Origin: Muricoccus nepalensis
GTDB lineage: Bacteria > Pseudomonadota > Alphaproteobacteria > Acetobacterales > Acetobacteraceae
Assembly (NCBI RefSeq): GCF_006438825.1
Contig: NZ_RCZP01000011.1
Location: forward strand, 1 to 64,000
Direction: 5' to 3'
DNA length: 64,000 bases
Shown: one piece after another, positions 17,194 through 26,562 of the stretch
How the letters are laid out: every line of letters begins with the position of its first letter
How positions within the stretch are numbered: the stretch's first letter is position 1
Made by a program: the position numbers and the translations under genes
The notes under the pieces: model-generated
Told to the model about the DNA's origin: nothing
Databases searched by the model: none
What the model saw: the letters and a program-made list of their open reading frames with translations, nothing else

Positions 17194-18084
17194 GTGACCC
17201 CTGAGCAGCTGCGGGTCTTCGTGGCGGTGGCTGAGCGCCAGCACGTCACCCGCGCGGCGGAGGCGCTGCACCTGGCGCAGTCGGCCACCAGCGCCGCGAT
17301 CGCCGCCCTGGAGCAGCGCCATGGCGTGCTGCTGTTCCACCGGGTCGGGCGGGGGATCGAGCTGACCGCGGAGGGGCACGCCTTCCTGCCGGAGGCGCGC
17401 GCCGTGCTGGCTCGTATCGAGGCGGCGGAGCTCGCCCTGGCGGAGCTGGGCGGCTTGGTGCGCGGCACCCTGCCGGTGATGGCGAGCCAGACCGTCGCCG
17501 GTTACTGGCTGCCGCGCCACCTCGTCGGCTTCCGTCGCGCCTATCCCGGCGTCGCCGTACGCCTTTCCATCGGAAATACGGCGCAGGTGGCGGCCGCCGT
17601 GCGCGGCGGCACGGCCGAGATCGGCTTCGTGGAGGGCGCGCTCGACGGCTCCGAGTTAGAGGACCTCACCGTCGCCACCGACCAGCTTGTGCTGGTGGTC
17701 GGGCCGGATCACCCCTGGGCGAAGGCGCCGCCCGCCGCGGCGTCGCTCGCCGGGGCTGGGGACTGGGTGTTGCGCGAGGCTGGCTCCGGCACCCGCTCCG
17801 CCTTTGAGGCGTGGCTGCGCGAAGCCGGACAGGACCCGGCGGCGCTGGACATTGCCCTGGAGTTGCCGTCGAACGAGGCGGTGCGGGCGGCGGTGGAGGC
17901 GGGGATGGGCGCCACGGTGATCTCCGCTTCCGTCGCCGCCCCCTCGATCGAGGCCGGGCTGCTGCACCACGTGCCGCTGCCGATGCCGTCGCGCGCCTTC
18001 CGCGCCTTGTGGCACCAAGAGCGGCGCCGCAGCCAGGCGGCCGGGGCGCTGCTCGATCTGATCCGAGCGCCGGGACCGGGCTGA
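17194..18084 (+). CDS. LysR-family transcriptional regulator
   Basis: A 296-residue regulator with an N-terminal winged helix-turn-helix (EQLRVFVAVAERQHVTRAAEALHLAQSATSAAIAALEQRHG) described here by its ends, and a periplasmic-binding-like effector domain containing VRGGTAEIGFVEG and VLREAGSGTRSAFE. The GTG at 17194 follows AAGGGGA. It converges on a YeiH-type exporter gene; in enterobacteria the LysR regulator YeiE is the neighbour of yeiH, so this is probably the sulfite-responsive equivalent and may also control the sulfite oxidase genes upstream. That link is inference from context. Confidence 0.88.
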   Translation: MTPEQLRVFVAVAERQHVTRAAEALHLAQSATSAAIAALEQRHGVLLFHRVGRGIELTAEGHAFLPEARAVLARIEAAELALAELGGLVRGTLPVMASQTVAGYWLPRHLVGFRRAYPGVAVRLSIGNTAQVAAAVRGGTAEIGFVEGALDGSELEDLTVATDQLVLVVGPDHPWAKAPPAAASLAGAGDWVLREAGSGTRSAFEAWLREAGQDPAALDIALELPSNEAVRAAVEAGMGATVISASVAAPSIEAGLLHHVPLPMPSRAFRALWHQERRRSQAAGALLDLIRAPGPG

Positions 18085-18115
18085 GTCGCGCGGGCCGAGG
18101 CGTCGGATCCCCGCG

Positions 18116-19222
18116 TCACGCCACGCCGGAAAGGCGGATCAGGCCGAGGCTGATCGCCCCGAGCACGATTAGCGACAACACCACCGCCGCCGTCGCCGGC
18201 CCGCCGGCGCGCGCCACCACTCGCACGTCCACCCCGAGCCCGAGGGCGGCCATCGAGACCACCGTCAGCGCGGTGGCGGCGGTCGCCAGCAGCGGCAGCA
18301 CGACGTCCGGGATGGCGCCCGCCGAGCGCAGCGCGATCATCCCAAGAAAGCCGAGGATGAACCAGGGCAGCAGCCGGTGCAGCGGCGGCCGGCCGGCCTT
18401 CGGGCGGTCGCCCGCCGTGACGTGCGGGGCGGGCTCGTCCGCCTCCTCCCGCAGCCGGGGCGCCAGCATCGACAGGACGAGGACCACCGGCCCGAGCATC
18501 AGCACGCGCACCAGCTTGACCAGGGTGCCGACTTGCACGGCGACCGCGGCGACCGGCGCGGTCGCCGCCAGCACCTGCGGCACGGCGTAGACGGTTAGCC
18601 CTGCCAGCACGCCGTACTGGTGGCCCGAGAGCCCCAGCAGCGGCGCGAGCAGTGGCAGCCCGAGCACGGCGAGCACGCCGAGCACGGCGGTGAAGGCGAT
18701 GGAGGCCGCCACGTCGTCGCCGTCCGCGCCGATCACGGGCGCGACGGCTGCGATCGCCGAGTTGCCGCAGATCGAGTTGCCGCAGGCCACCAGCAGTGCC
18801 ATGCGCACAGGCAGCCCGAGCAGACGGCCGATTCCGTAGCTGGCGAGGATGGCGACCGCGACGACGCTGGCGATGCCGAGCAGCATCCAGGGCCCGATCG
18901 CCAGCACGGTGGCGGCGCTGACGCTGGCGCCGAGCAGCACCACGGCCACCTCCAGCAGGGTCTTGGCCGAGAACTCGATGCCTGGCCGCCAGCGCACCCC
19001 TGGCGCCCAGGCGGTACGGATCGCGGTGCCGATCAGGATCGCCAGCACCAGCGCCTCCAGCCAGGCGCGGCCGAACAGGGCGGCTTCGGCGTGCTCCAGG
19101 GTCAGGGCGGCGAGGGTGACCGCAACGCAGAGACCCACGCCGGGGAGGACGCGCAGCAGGAGGGAGGAGGTGGCTGCCGGCGCGGCAGCGAGTTCGGGGC
19201 GGGGCAGGGTCGCAGTCTTCAC
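18116..19222 (-). CDS. YeiH-family putative sulfate/sulfonate exporter
   Basis: A 368-residue membrane protein with about ten transmembrane helices and the family hallmarks ALLVACGNSICGNSAIAA and YGVLAGLTVYAVPQVLAA. The GTG at 19222 was chosen because AAGGA lies upstream; an in-frame ATG at 19303 would add an unlikely N terminus. YeiH proteins are thought to move sulfate or related anions. Placed next to a LysR regulator and sulfite oxidase genes, a role in disposing of sulfite or sulfate fits. Confidence 0.82.
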   Translation of the reverse strand: MKTATLPRPELAAAPAATSSLLLRVLPGVGLCVAVTLAALTLEHAEAALFGRAWLEALVLAILIGTAIRTAWAPGVRWRPGIEFSAKTLLEVAVVLLGASVSAATVLAIGPWMLLGIASVVAVAILASYGIGRLLGLPVRMALLVACGNSICGNSAIAAVAPVIGADGDDVAASIAFTAVLGVLAVLGLPLLAPLLGLSGHQYGVLAGLTVYAVPQVLAATAPVAAVAVQVGTLVKLVRVLMLGPVVLVLSMLAPRLREEADEPAPHVTAGDRPKAGRPPLHRLLPWFILGFLGMIALRSAGAIPDVVLPLLATAATALTVVSMAALGLGVDVRVVARAGGPATAAVVLSLIVLGAISLGLIRLSGVA

Positions 19223-19409
19223 GGGCGTGGTCCTTGGTGCTGCCCGGAAGGTGGCGGGGCAGAGCGATCGGCTCCAACGCAGTTTCGCGCTCGGATCGAT
19301 CACTCCCGTGGATGGATGGGTAGGACGATCGGCTCGCTTCGGATCAGGCCGTCGCGGTCCGACCCCGCCGACGCTCCTGGGCTCTCGCCCCGCCCCGTTA
19401 GCCCTCCGG

Positions 19410-19796
19410 CTAGGCTTGACGGAACAGGGCGCGAACCACGGCCAGCCCGGCGAACAGGGCGGCGACCGAGACCAGAAGGGACAGCAAGGCGTAGAACGAG
19501 GCCGTGCCGGTCTGGCCGCGCTCGTGCAGCACGGCCACGTCGAGTGAGAAGGTCGAGAAGGTGGTGAAGCCGCCGAGCATCCCGGTGGTGAGGAACAGCC
19601 GCCACGCCTGCCCAGGGTCCGCGCGGTGGGTGAACCAGCCGATCAGCACGCCCATCGCGAGCGAGCCCAGGACGTTCACCGTCAGCGTGGCGTAGGGGAA
19701 GTCCGTGCCCAGCAGGCGGGCGGCGAGCAGGTTCACCGCGTGGCGCAGCGCGCCGCCGATCCCGGCGCCGAGGAACACCGCCAGGTATCCCGTCAT
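19410..19796 (-). CDS. crcB: Fluoride channel CrcB/Fluc
   Basis: A 128-residue four-helix membrane protein with the Fluc signatures GAGIGGALRH, TLTVNVLGSLAMG and TTGMLGGFTTFSTFSLD. Fluc forms a dual-topology dimer that lets fluoride leave the cell. No fluoride riboswitch was recognised upstream. It follows the universal stress protein gene on the same strand by 58 bases and may be cotranscribed with it. Confidence 0.92.
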   Translation of the reverse strand: MTGYLAVFLGAGIGGALRHAVNLLAARLLGTDFPYATLTVNVLGSLAMGVLIGWFTHRADPGQAWRLFLTTGMLGGFTTFSTFSLDVAVLHERGQTGTASFYALLSLLVSVAALFAGLAVVRALFRQA

Positions 19797-19854
19797 CGCC
19801 GGGGGCGCCCCTCGCCCGGCGCCGGGTGGCCGACCTTGCCCATGGTGTTTCCCC

Positions 19855-20664
19855 TCACCGGTGCATGAGGACCGGCAGCGCCGCGTCGCGCAGCACGTCC
19901 CGCGTCACGCCGCCGAACAGCCATTCCAGCACGACCGGACGGTCGTAGCTGCCCATCAGCAGCGCGTCGGCGCTGATGCGGCCGCAGGCGCCGAGCAGAG
20001 CAGCGCCGACCGGCTTGCCCTCCTCTAGCGGCAGGACCTCCGCCCTGATGCCGGCCTCGTGGAGCCGCTCCATCGCCTCAGATCCGTCCGGCCGGTTCCC
20101 CTTCCCACCCGCCACCAGCACCGTGACCCGGGCGTCTTGGCGCAGCCATGGCAGTGCGGCGGCGAGGGCACGCCGCGCCGCATCCTCCGGCTCCCAGGCC
20201 AGGGCGAAGTGCGCCAGGGCGGCCGGTGAGGGGGCGTTAGGCACCAGCAATAGCAACCGGTCAGCGTGGAAGATGGCCTCGTGCAGGGCATCCTGTCCGT
20301 CGAGGTTGTGCGGGCGCGCCAGGACGATCAGCCCAGCCTCGGCCGCCGCCGAGTTGACAGCCTCAGCAACGGCACCGGGCCGCTCGCGCCATTCCGCCTC
20401 CCTGCCCCTGGGCGACGCGGCAGCCCACTTGTCGAAGACGGCTCGTACGGCCGCCGCGCGTGACACGGCCGACCCCTCGCGTGCCTCGCGCAACTGCTGG
20501 ATCGCGATCTCTTCGGGTGTCGCCACCAGCTGCTCGGGGTCCACATCGGGATGCAGCACGACGAGGCACGCATCCTCCACTGCAGTCTGAGCCAGCGCAG
20601 CGTGCTCGAGGCAAGCGCGCGCCGTGCCGGGCTCCGGGACGACAGCCAGGATCAACATGGGCAT
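19855..20664 (-). CDS. Universal stress protein (UspA family)
   Basis: A 269-residue protein with tandem Usp-like halves. The C-terminal half ends in DALLMGSYDRPVVLEWLFGG followed by TRDVLRDAALPVLMHR, the usual G-x2-G-x9-G region and strand of Usp proteins; the N-terminal half begins MPMLILAVV. GGAGG precedes the ATG at 20664 by 7 bases. Usp proteins bind nucleotides and support survival under stress. Confidence 0.85.
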   Translation of the reverse strand: MPMLILAVVPEPGTARACLEHAALAQTAVEDACLVVLHPDVDPEQLVATPEEIAIQQLREAREGSAVSRAAAVRAVFDKWAAASPRGREAEWRERPGAVAEAVNSAAAEAGLIVLARPHNLDGQDALHEAIFHADRLLLLVPNAPSPAALAHFALAWEPEDAARRALAAALPWLRQDARVTVLVAGGKGNRPDGSEAMERLHEAGIRAEVLPLEEGKPVGAALLGACGRISADALLMGSYDRPVVLEWLFGGVTRDVLRDAALPVLMHR

Positions 20665-20697
20665 TGCGACGCCTCCATCCCCTGCGTGCCCCACCGT

Positions 20698-20922
20698 TCA
20701 GGGCCGTTGCAACGAAGCCAAGTATTCGGCGATCAGGCCCACACCCGCTTCCGTGCCGGGAGCGTGGAGTTCAGGGCCCGGCTTAATGGAAGAGGATATC
20801 CCGGAAAGCGAACGAGCGGGCCGATCCGCTCTAACGCAAGGGTGCGCTCTAACCAATCGCCGCTCTTGATGGCTTGACTGAACGCGGCCGGTGCCCTGTC
20901 CCGCGATCGCCAGCAGGATCAA
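20698..20922 (-). pseudogene. Decayed remnant of a sulfite-dehydrogenase cytochrome
   Basis: The last codons give ELHAPGTEAGVGLIAEYLASLQ, which aligns with YHAPVAEVDVGPIAEYLAAMQ at the end of the intact cytochrome at 23.1 kb. In the same frame upstream, a hydrophobic LLILLAIAG segment matches where its membrane anchor would be. Between them the haem motif CxxCH is missing and the sequence is not protein-like, so the copy has lost its core. The 260 bases upstream to 21184 hold nothing recognisable. Confidence 0.6.
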
Positions 20923-21184
20923 AAGTACAACGAGCCCGCGTCCCGATCACGTCGAGCCAGCATGGGGCTCCACCGCCGACCACTCGCGCGTGCTCGACCA
21001 TGACGAACAGGCGTACCGTCTCCACCGACCAGAAATTGAGGCTGAGTGATGAGCCGCTCGCCCAAACGGATGGATGGGGCCTGCGCCAGGGCAGGTCCGC
21101 ATACGACGGCGAGAGGGCCGGTCGGCAGAACGAGTCCGGCTATCCCGGGACGCAATGCCGGACGCCGCTCGCGGCAACCCCTGG

Positions 21185-21718
21185 TCAGCGTGCAAGTTCC
21201 TGCGCCATCCCCAGGTGCTCCTGCAGCACGGGTAACATGTTGCGGGCCCAGGTCCGGAGCCTCTCGTTGTCCCCGCCCTCGGAGTATCGCTGGAACAGCG
21301 AGACAGCGTCCCGGTGGGCGGACACCTGATCGTCTCGGTACTGACGGTTGAACTCGTCGCTCATGAGGCCGCGCAGCCGCGTCAGCATGGCCTGCCGGTT
21401 GCCATCCATCGTGGGCGGGATCGTAGTCCCAGTCGCGTGCGACCGCACCAGCAGGGCGAGCTCGGAGGACGACTTCTGGTGCGCCTCGTTCATGCGGGCG
21501 GCAAAGGCGCGGGCCGGCGCGTCGCCGCGGATGGCGGCCAGCTCGCTGGATCCTGTCTCGAACATGTCGCCTATCGCCGTTTCGCGTACGAAGTCGGCTG
21601 TGGAGGGGCTGACACCGGTGAGCGCGTTCAGGCCGGTCCGCTCCCCGATGGACTGGGCGTGGGCGGGGGCGGGCACGCCCAGCGCCAGAGCGATGGCAAT
21701 GATCAGCAGCTTGTTCAT
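21185..21718 (-). CDS. DUF4142 secreted protein
   Basis: A 177-residue protein with a signal peptide (LLIIAIALALGVPAPAHA) and a helical ferritin-like DUF4142 domain: FVRETAIGDMFETGSSELAA, then FAARMNEAHQKSSSELALLV and a C-terminal HLGMAQELA. DUF4142 proteins are periplasmic or outer-membrane four-helix bundles linked to stress; no metal-ligand pattern was evident. It sits downstream of a sulfite oxidase paralogue on the same strand (39 bases). Confidence 0.82.
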   Translation of the reverse strand: MNKLLIIAIALALGVPAPAHAQSIGERTGLNALTGVSPSTADFVRETAIGDMFETGSSELAAIRGDAPARAFAARMNEAHQKSSSELALLVRSHATGTTIPPTMDGNRQAMLTRLRGLMSDEFNRQYRDDQVSAHRDAVSLFQRYSEGGDNERLRTWARNMLPVLQEHLGMAQELAR

Positions 21719-21756
21719 GGAACTTCCGAGCCTGGATGGGATCGACATCACCTGTC

Positions 21757-22929
21757 TCAGCCTACGGTCACGGGGATGCGGTGCCAGGCGGTGCAGAGGT
21801 ATCCCGGGAAATTCCAGATCTCCTCGGCCGTAGCAGGCTGGGACCGGCCGGCACCGTCGATCGCCCGCACGACCAACTCGTGCTCGCCCCGCGGCAGGTT
21901 CAAGGCTGCGCTCCAGAAGGTCCAGCTCCAGGGGGCGTCCGCGTGCCGCTCGATCTCGGCAGCTGCCCATGTCCGACCGCCATCCCCTGAGACCTCGACT
22001 CGCGCGATAGCTTGGCCCGTAGCAAGTGCGTAACCCCTCAGGCGTGCGGCACCGGCTGGCAGGCGCGTCCCGGCCGAGGGCTCCAGGATCGCGGAGGTGA
22101 GCGGCATGTCGTTGATGACGACGCCCTTGCCGAAATCCTCCGTCAGCTTCGTCATATCCGGTGGGAAGAGCATGTACTCCTCCGCCTGAATACGGTTGGC
22201 GGAGGGTCGGTCCTGGACGGTGATCGCCGCCAGCCATTTCGGGCTACGCACGCCCGCGTAGCCGGGAACCACTGCCCGCAGCGGGAAGCCGTGCTGCTGC
22301 GCGAGCGGCTCGCCGTTCATAGTGAAAGCAAGGAGGGTTTCGGGAGCGAGCGCCTTGGCAATCGGGATAGAGACGCCGAAGCGGAAGCGCTTTCCCTCCT
22401 CCTCAATCTCGTCGTGGGAGTCGAAGGCGACGTGGAGGTCGGCCCCTTCCCTGGCGCCGGCCGCGCGCAACACGTCACCCAGGCTCACCCCACCCCACTC
22501 GGCGTTGCTGATCGCACCGGTCTGCCAAGCGTCGCCGGAGACGTGCTTGACGAGCCCCATGTCGGCACGCCGGTTGCCTGCGCACTGCAGCACGGCCGTG
22601 ACGCGCTGCTGCGGGAAGCGGGAGCGCAAGTCGTCCAGGGATAGTTCCTGAGAGGTCAGGCCTTGGCCGCCGACGCGCAGCCGGTAATCCGCTGCGTTCA
22701 ACCTTGGGATCGTGCCGTGGGAGCGGATATAGAAGTCTCGCTGAGGCGTGATGAAGGCGGCGCGCAACACCTCACCCCTCGGTTCCGCGTTGAGCGGGTA
22801 ACCTCGGTGTACGATCATGTCGGGCGCAGCCATCGCGTACTGCGCCTTGGCAGATCGACCCGGCAGACCGGAAACAACGGCCAGTACTGTCACACCAGTG
22901 CCACGCATCAGCGCACGTCGCTTTATCAT
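21757..22929 (-). CDS. Sulfite oxidase-family molybdoenzyme, second paralogue
   Basis: A 390-residue sulfite oxidase homologue. An N-terminal export signal (KRRALMRGTGVTVLAVVSG) precedes the Mo-binding domain with the ligand Cys in VLQCAGNRR, then GAISNAEWGGVSLGDVLRAAG, QQHGFPLRAVVPGYAG and a C-terminal immunoglobulin-like domain (VEVSGDGGRTWAAAEI). It has no cytochrome gene directly attached, unlike the other two paralogues, but faces the decayed cytochrome on the same strand across the DUF4142 gene. The substrate may differ from sulfite. Confidence 0.85.
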   Translation of the reverse strand: MIKRRALMRGTGVTVLAVVSGLPGRSAKAQYAMAAPDMIVHRGYPLNAEPRGEVLRAAFITPQRDFYIRSHGTIPRLNAADYRLRVGGQGLTSQELSLDDLRSRFPQQRVTAVLQCAGNRRADMGLVKHVSGDAWQTGAISNAEWGGVSLGDVLRAAGAREGADLHVAFDSHDEIEEEGKRFRFGVSIPIAKALAPETLLAFTMNGEPLAQQHGFPLRAVVPGYAGVRSPKWLAAITVQDRPSANRIQAEEYMLFPPDMTKLTEDFGKGVVINDMPLTSAILEPSAGTRLPAGAARLRGYALATGQAIARVEVSGDGGRTWAAAEIERHADAPWSWTFWSAALNLPRGEHELVVRAIDGAGRSQPATAEEIWNFPGYLCTAWHRIPVTVG

Positions 22930-23120
22930 AAGTTGGTCTCCGTATCTGCCCGGGTGTACCGTCCGTTCGTAAGGGACAGGGTGATGTCGACGTCGTAGTC
23001 ACGACGGTCACAGCTGCGCGACAGAACCCTTCGATCCAGAGTTGGCGCGAACCCTGTGACGATCAAAGCTCGCCGAACTGCCTATTCGAGCCAGCCCTCG
23101 GCTATCCTGTAGTGACGGCA

Positions 23121-23510
23121 CTATCGCGCCTGCATCGCGGCTAGGTACTCAGCGATCGGGCCCACATCCACTTCCGCGACGGGAGCGTGGTAGGCAGTGC
23201 GCATCTTGCGGACCTCCTCCTCCCACACGGCCCGGCTGAGGGGGGGCTGGTTCAGCACCATCCCGGCGGAGTGGCAGGATAGGCAGTTGGCGTTCGCCAC
23301 CTCCGATCCCGGCCCCTGGAATTGTCGATCCCCCGCCGGCAGCTCGATGCTGGCGTTGTGGAAGGGATAGGCCGCCTCGGCCGCGGCGAAGCGCAGGGCT
23401 TCGGGCGTGGGCGGGTAGGGAGCGGGCGGCGCCGGCGGTGACTTGCCGAAGAGAGCGAGGGAAATCCCCGCGACCGCCACTATGCCGTAGCAGACGTTCT
23501 GGAAGGACAT
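23121..23510 (-). CDS. Monohaem c-type cytochrome paired with sulfite oxidase
   Basis: A 129-residue protein with an N-terminal membrane helix (YGIVAVAGISLALFG), a PPAPYPPTPEALRFAA linker and a single haem site CLSCH followed by SAGMVLNQPPLSRAVWEEEV and YHAPVAEVDVGPIAEYLAAM. It starts 11 bases after the molybdoenzyme stop, forming a SorAB-like operon, and is the probable electron acceptor of that enzyme. Confidence 0.83.
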   Translation of the reverse strand: MSFQNVCYGIVAVAGISLALFGKSPPAPPAPYPPTPEALRFAAAEAAYPFHNASIELPAGDRQFQGPGSEVANANCLSCHSAGMVLNQPPLSRAVWEEEVRKMRTAYHAPVAEVDVGPIAEYLAAMQAR

Positions 23511-23521
23511 GCCCCTGCTCC

Positions 23522-24727
23522 TCAGCCGATCCGAACCGAGGTGGTCTCGATGCCGTTGCGCATGTAGCCACCGCCGTTCCAGTTGGGCTCGGCTGGCTGG
23601 GCCAAACCGTCGTTGTTCGTGCAGCGCACCATGATCCGCGCCTCGCCGCGTGCTGTGGGCGTGAAGCCCGCCTCCCAGCGGCGAAAGCCGTACTTGCCCT
23701 CGTCCGGGCCGAGGGTTGCGGGCTGCCAGGAGGCACCGCCGTCGGTGGACACGTCCACCGCTTGCACGCCGGTCGAGCCGCCGAAGGCGATGCCGCGCAG
23801 CGGCGCGGGCGCCCCCATCGGCAGGCCCGCGCCGTCCCGGAGGTTGGTGACGAAGGAGCGCGGTACCATGCGGTTGATCGGCACCGTCCCGAAGCCGGTT
23901 TGGCCCGGGCGCACGTTGGCCCCGGGGGTGTCGGGGATGCGGTAGGCGGTCTTCATCCAGTAGTTCTCGTCGGGTCCGTCGAGCACCTCGATGCTGTTGA
24001 GCGCCTTGACCCAGTAGGTCGAGAACCAGCCGGGCACGATGAGGCGGATCGGGAAGCCGTGGTTGAGCGTCATCGGCTCGCCGTTCATGAGGTAGGCGAT
24101 CATCACCTCGCCGTCGCGGGCGTGGTCCAGGGCGAGGGACTTCATGAAGTCCGGACCCTCCTGTACCACCGGCTGGTCGAGCGCCCCAAAGCGCACGACC
24201 GTGGCGCCCGCCCGGACGCCGGCACGGTCCAGAACGTCGCGCAGGCGCACACCCACCCACTTGGCGTTGCCCATGGCGCCATTGCCCCACTGGGCGCCGG
24301 GCACGCGCGGCTGGAACAGGCCGCGGGAATTGCCCGAGCACTGGTTGACCGCCGCCAGTTCCACCCGCGGCAGGTTGTACAGCTCCCGTAGCGTCAGGGA
24401 GAGCGGCGCGTTGACGTGGCCCTTCACCTCCAGGCGGAAGGCGTTCACGTCTACCTCGGTCGGGATCACCGCCCAGTGCCAGCGCACGTAGAAGCGGTTG
24501 TTCGGGGTGAAGGTGCCCTCGTCGAACACTTCGAAGGGCGTTTCCAGCAGCGGCGGGCGGGTGCGCTGCAGGATCATCGCGCCCTTCTGCGGGTAGTCCG
24601 TGATCAGGGGCCGTACCCCTCCGCCGCCGGGCAGGTTCAGATCCACCTCGGCCGCTCGGGCACCGCTGACCCATGCCGCGGCAAGGGCGGCCGCGCCACC
24701 GAGCAGGTGCCTTCTGCTGCTTGTCAT
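23522..24727 (-). CDS. Sulfite oxidase-family molybdoenzyme, third paralogue
   Basis: A 401-residue protein: export signal SSRRHLLGGAAALAAAWVSG, Mo-ligand Cys in VNQCSGNSRGLF, conserved GNAKWVGVRLRDVLDRAG, MTLNHGFPIRLIVPGW and a C-terminal domain with VSTDGGASWQPATL. The ATG at 24727 follows AGGGGAGAAG. It is operonic with the cytochrome downstream. A weak GGAATA...GTTCTC pair on the minus strand about 40 bases upstream resembles the ECF-type elements elsewhere in this island. Confidence 0.86.
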   Translation of the reverse strand: MTSSRRHLLGGAAALAAAWVSGARAAEVDLNLPGGGGVRPLITDYPQKGAMILQRTRPPLLETPFEVFDEGTFTPNNRFYVRWHWAVIPTEVDVNAFRLEVKGHVNAPLSLTLRELYNLPRVELAAVNQCSGNSRGLFQPRVPGAQWGNGAMGNAKWVGVRLRDVLDRAGVRAGATVVRFGALDQPVVQEGPDFMKSLALDHARDGEVMIAYLMNGEPMTLNHGFPIRLIVPGWFSTYWVKALNSIEVLDGPDENYWMKTAYRIPDTPGANVRPGQTGFGTVPINRMVPRSFVTNLRDGAGLPMGAPAPLRGIAFGGSTGVQAVDVSTDGGASWQPATLGPDEGKYGFRRWEAGFTPTARGEARIMVRCTNNDGLAQPAEPNWNGGGYMRNGIETTSVRIG

Positions 24728-24948
24728 CCTTACTTCTCCCCTGCCCTTCGCATCGAGAACCCGGTGACCAAGGTGCGTATTCCTGGATCGACGGTCCAAG
24801 TCATGATGGCGATCGGAGTGATCGCTTTGGCTGAACAACGCTCCACCCGTGGGATCATCACGCATCGCGATGGAACTGATCGGTGCACGGTGTTGGTCAC
24901 GGCGGCACCCGACCCCGAGCTTAGGCAGGCCGAGGAACGGAGGATTCC

Positions 24949-25497
24949 ATGACTATCGAAGCGCCTGCTGAGCCCCGCACGATCCGCGAGGTGGTCGGTC
25001 TGTTCGACACCTACCCCGCGCTGGAGCGGGCTGTTGACGAACTGCTGACCTCGGGCTTCGCGCGATGCGAGCTGAGCCTGCTGGCCGAGGCTGGAGCCGC
25101 CTCGGGCAAGACGTCCGTCGAGCTGGCGGACGATCCCGCGGCGCCGCGCACGGACCATTTCTGCACCGAGGCGCTGGGCAACGCGGAGGGATCGCTGATC
25201 GGCGGCTTCGCGATCATCCCGGCGATGAGCGGGGGTGGGGTTGCGGCGGCAGCGGGCGCCACCACCCTGGCGGCCGCCGGTGTCGCCGCGGCCACGGGCG
25301 GGGTCGGCGCGGTGCTGGGCACCCTGTTGGCCGTGATGCTGGCCCGCCGCCGCGCGACGGACCAGGCGCAGCAGACAGTCGAGGGCGGGCAGCTGCTCTG
25401 GGTCCGTACCCGATCGCCGGAACTGGAGCGGCGTGCCCTCGACATTCTGGAGCGGAACGCCGCCCACCACGTCCACGCGCACGACCTGCCGGTCTGA
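24949..25497 (+). CDS. Glycine-zipper general stress protein
   Basis: A 182-residue protein. Its N-terminal domain (REVVGLFDTYPALERAVDEL) resembles the beginning of general stress protein 17M-like folds, followed by a central Gly/Ala-rich membrane-inserting segment with glycine-zipper spacing (residues about 85-128) and a basic ARRRATDQ stop-transfer stretch; a C-terminal segment (VRTRSPELERRALDILER) completes it. GGAGGATT precedes the ATG. It is divergent from the third sulfite oxidase gene. The exact role is unknown. Confidence 0.72.
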   Translation: MTIEAPAEPRTIREVVGLFDTYPALERAVDELLTSGFARCELSLLAEAGAASGKTSVELADDPAAPRTDHFCTEALGNAEGSLIGGFAIIPAMSGGGVAAAAGATTLAAAGVAAATGGVGAVLGTLLAVMLARRRATDQAQQTVEGGQLLWVRTRSPELERRALDILERNAAHHVHAHDLPV

Positions 25498-25553
25498 CGT
25501 GGAGGCGGCCCAGGCGGCCAGTTGGCCACCGGGCCGCCCGCAGTGCGTCCGCA

Positions 25554-26543
25554 TCAGCCGCCCGGCGACAGGGTGCGCGCCACCCGATTGCCAGCGCGGT
25601 CCACCACGGCGATGCCGAGGTCACGGTTCAGCACGTAGGCGCGCGCCCCATCGCGCGAGAAGACAATCGCTTGGCGCGGCTCCTGCAGCCCTGTCACCGT
25701 TGCCACCACCGCCCGGGTGCCGGTATCGATGACGGAGAGCGAGTTGTCCTGGAGGTTGCCCGAGTAGACGTAGCGCCCGTCCGGCGTCAGGGCGGCGCCG
25801 TAAGGGTCGCGGCCCACCGGCACCTCCGCGGCGATCCGCCGGGCGGCCACATCCACCACGGACACGGTGTTCCGCCCGCTGTTGGCAGCGTAGATCGTGC
25901 CGCCGTCGGCGGTGACGGAGATGGCGCGCAGCTTGTCGAAGCCGGTGATCTCGCCTGTGATCCGGTTCGTCGCGGTGTCGATCAGGGTGATCTTGTCGCC
26001 GAGAAAGTTGGTGACGAAGAGCGTCCCGCCGTCCGGCGAAAGGCGCACGCCTTGGCGCGGCTGGGCGAGACCGGTCACCACCGCCTCCGCCCGCCCGCTG
26101 CGCGTATCGAAGACGGAGACGGTGCTGGCAGCCTGATTGTTGACGTAGAGGCGCGCGCCGTCACGCGAGAGGGTCGTGCCGAAGGCGCCGGCACCGGCCG
26201 CAAGGGTGTCGACCTGCCGCAGCGTGGCGGTCTCGAAGACGCTTACGCGCCCGGTTCCGCTGTCCGACACGTAGAAACGGGCGCCGTCGGGCGAGAAGAC
26301 GATGTTGCGCGGCGTGGTAAAGCCCTCCAGCCGCTGCCGCACCCGCCCTGCGGCCATGTCGTAGACGATCACCACCGGGTCGTCGCTGTAGGAGACGACG
26401 GCCGTTCCCTCGTCGGGGCTGAGGGCGAGGGAGTTATTTTTGATACCTCCGTCGAAGCCGGCGGCGAGGGCCGGCAGCGCCGCGGCAAGCAGGAAGCCGG
26501 CGGCAAGCAGCAGGGCGCGTGGACGCGCGAGGCGAGTGGTCAT
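25554..26543 (-). CDS. YncE/YVTN-repeat beta-propeller protein
   Basis: A 329-residue secreted protein with signal peptide (LLLAAGFLLAAALPALA) and about seven repeats of the pattern S-x-D-G-x-x-x-Y-V-x-N with V-S-V-x-D-x strands, the YVTN family beta-propeller. Such proteins bind ligands or DNA at the cell surface or periplasm without enzymatic activity. It follows the anti-sigma gene by 19 bases on the same strand and so is probably a member of the second ECF operon. Confidence 0.85.
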   Translation of the reverse strand: MTTRLARPRALLLAAGFLLAAALPALAAGFDGGIKNNSLALSPDEGTAVVSYSDDPVVIVYDMAAGRVRQRLEGFTTPRNIVFSPDGARFYVSDSGTGRVSVFETATLRQVDTLAAGAGAFGTTLSRDGARLYVNNQAASTVSVFDTRSGRAEAVVTGLAQPRQGVRLSPDGGTLFVTNFLGDKITLIDTATNRITGEITGFDKLRAISVTADGGTIYAANSGRNTVSVVDVAARRIAAEVPVGRDPYGAALTPDGRYVYSGNLQDNSLSVIDTGTRAVVATVTGLQEPRQAIVFSRDGARAYVLNRDLGIAVVDRAGNRVARTLSPGG

Positions 26544-26562
26544 GGCGGGGTTCCCGTTCGTA

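Noticed and set aside
19304-19409. Fluoride riboswitch near crcB
   Set aside because: The interval is downstream of crcB, and no crcB-motif structure was recognised upstream either.
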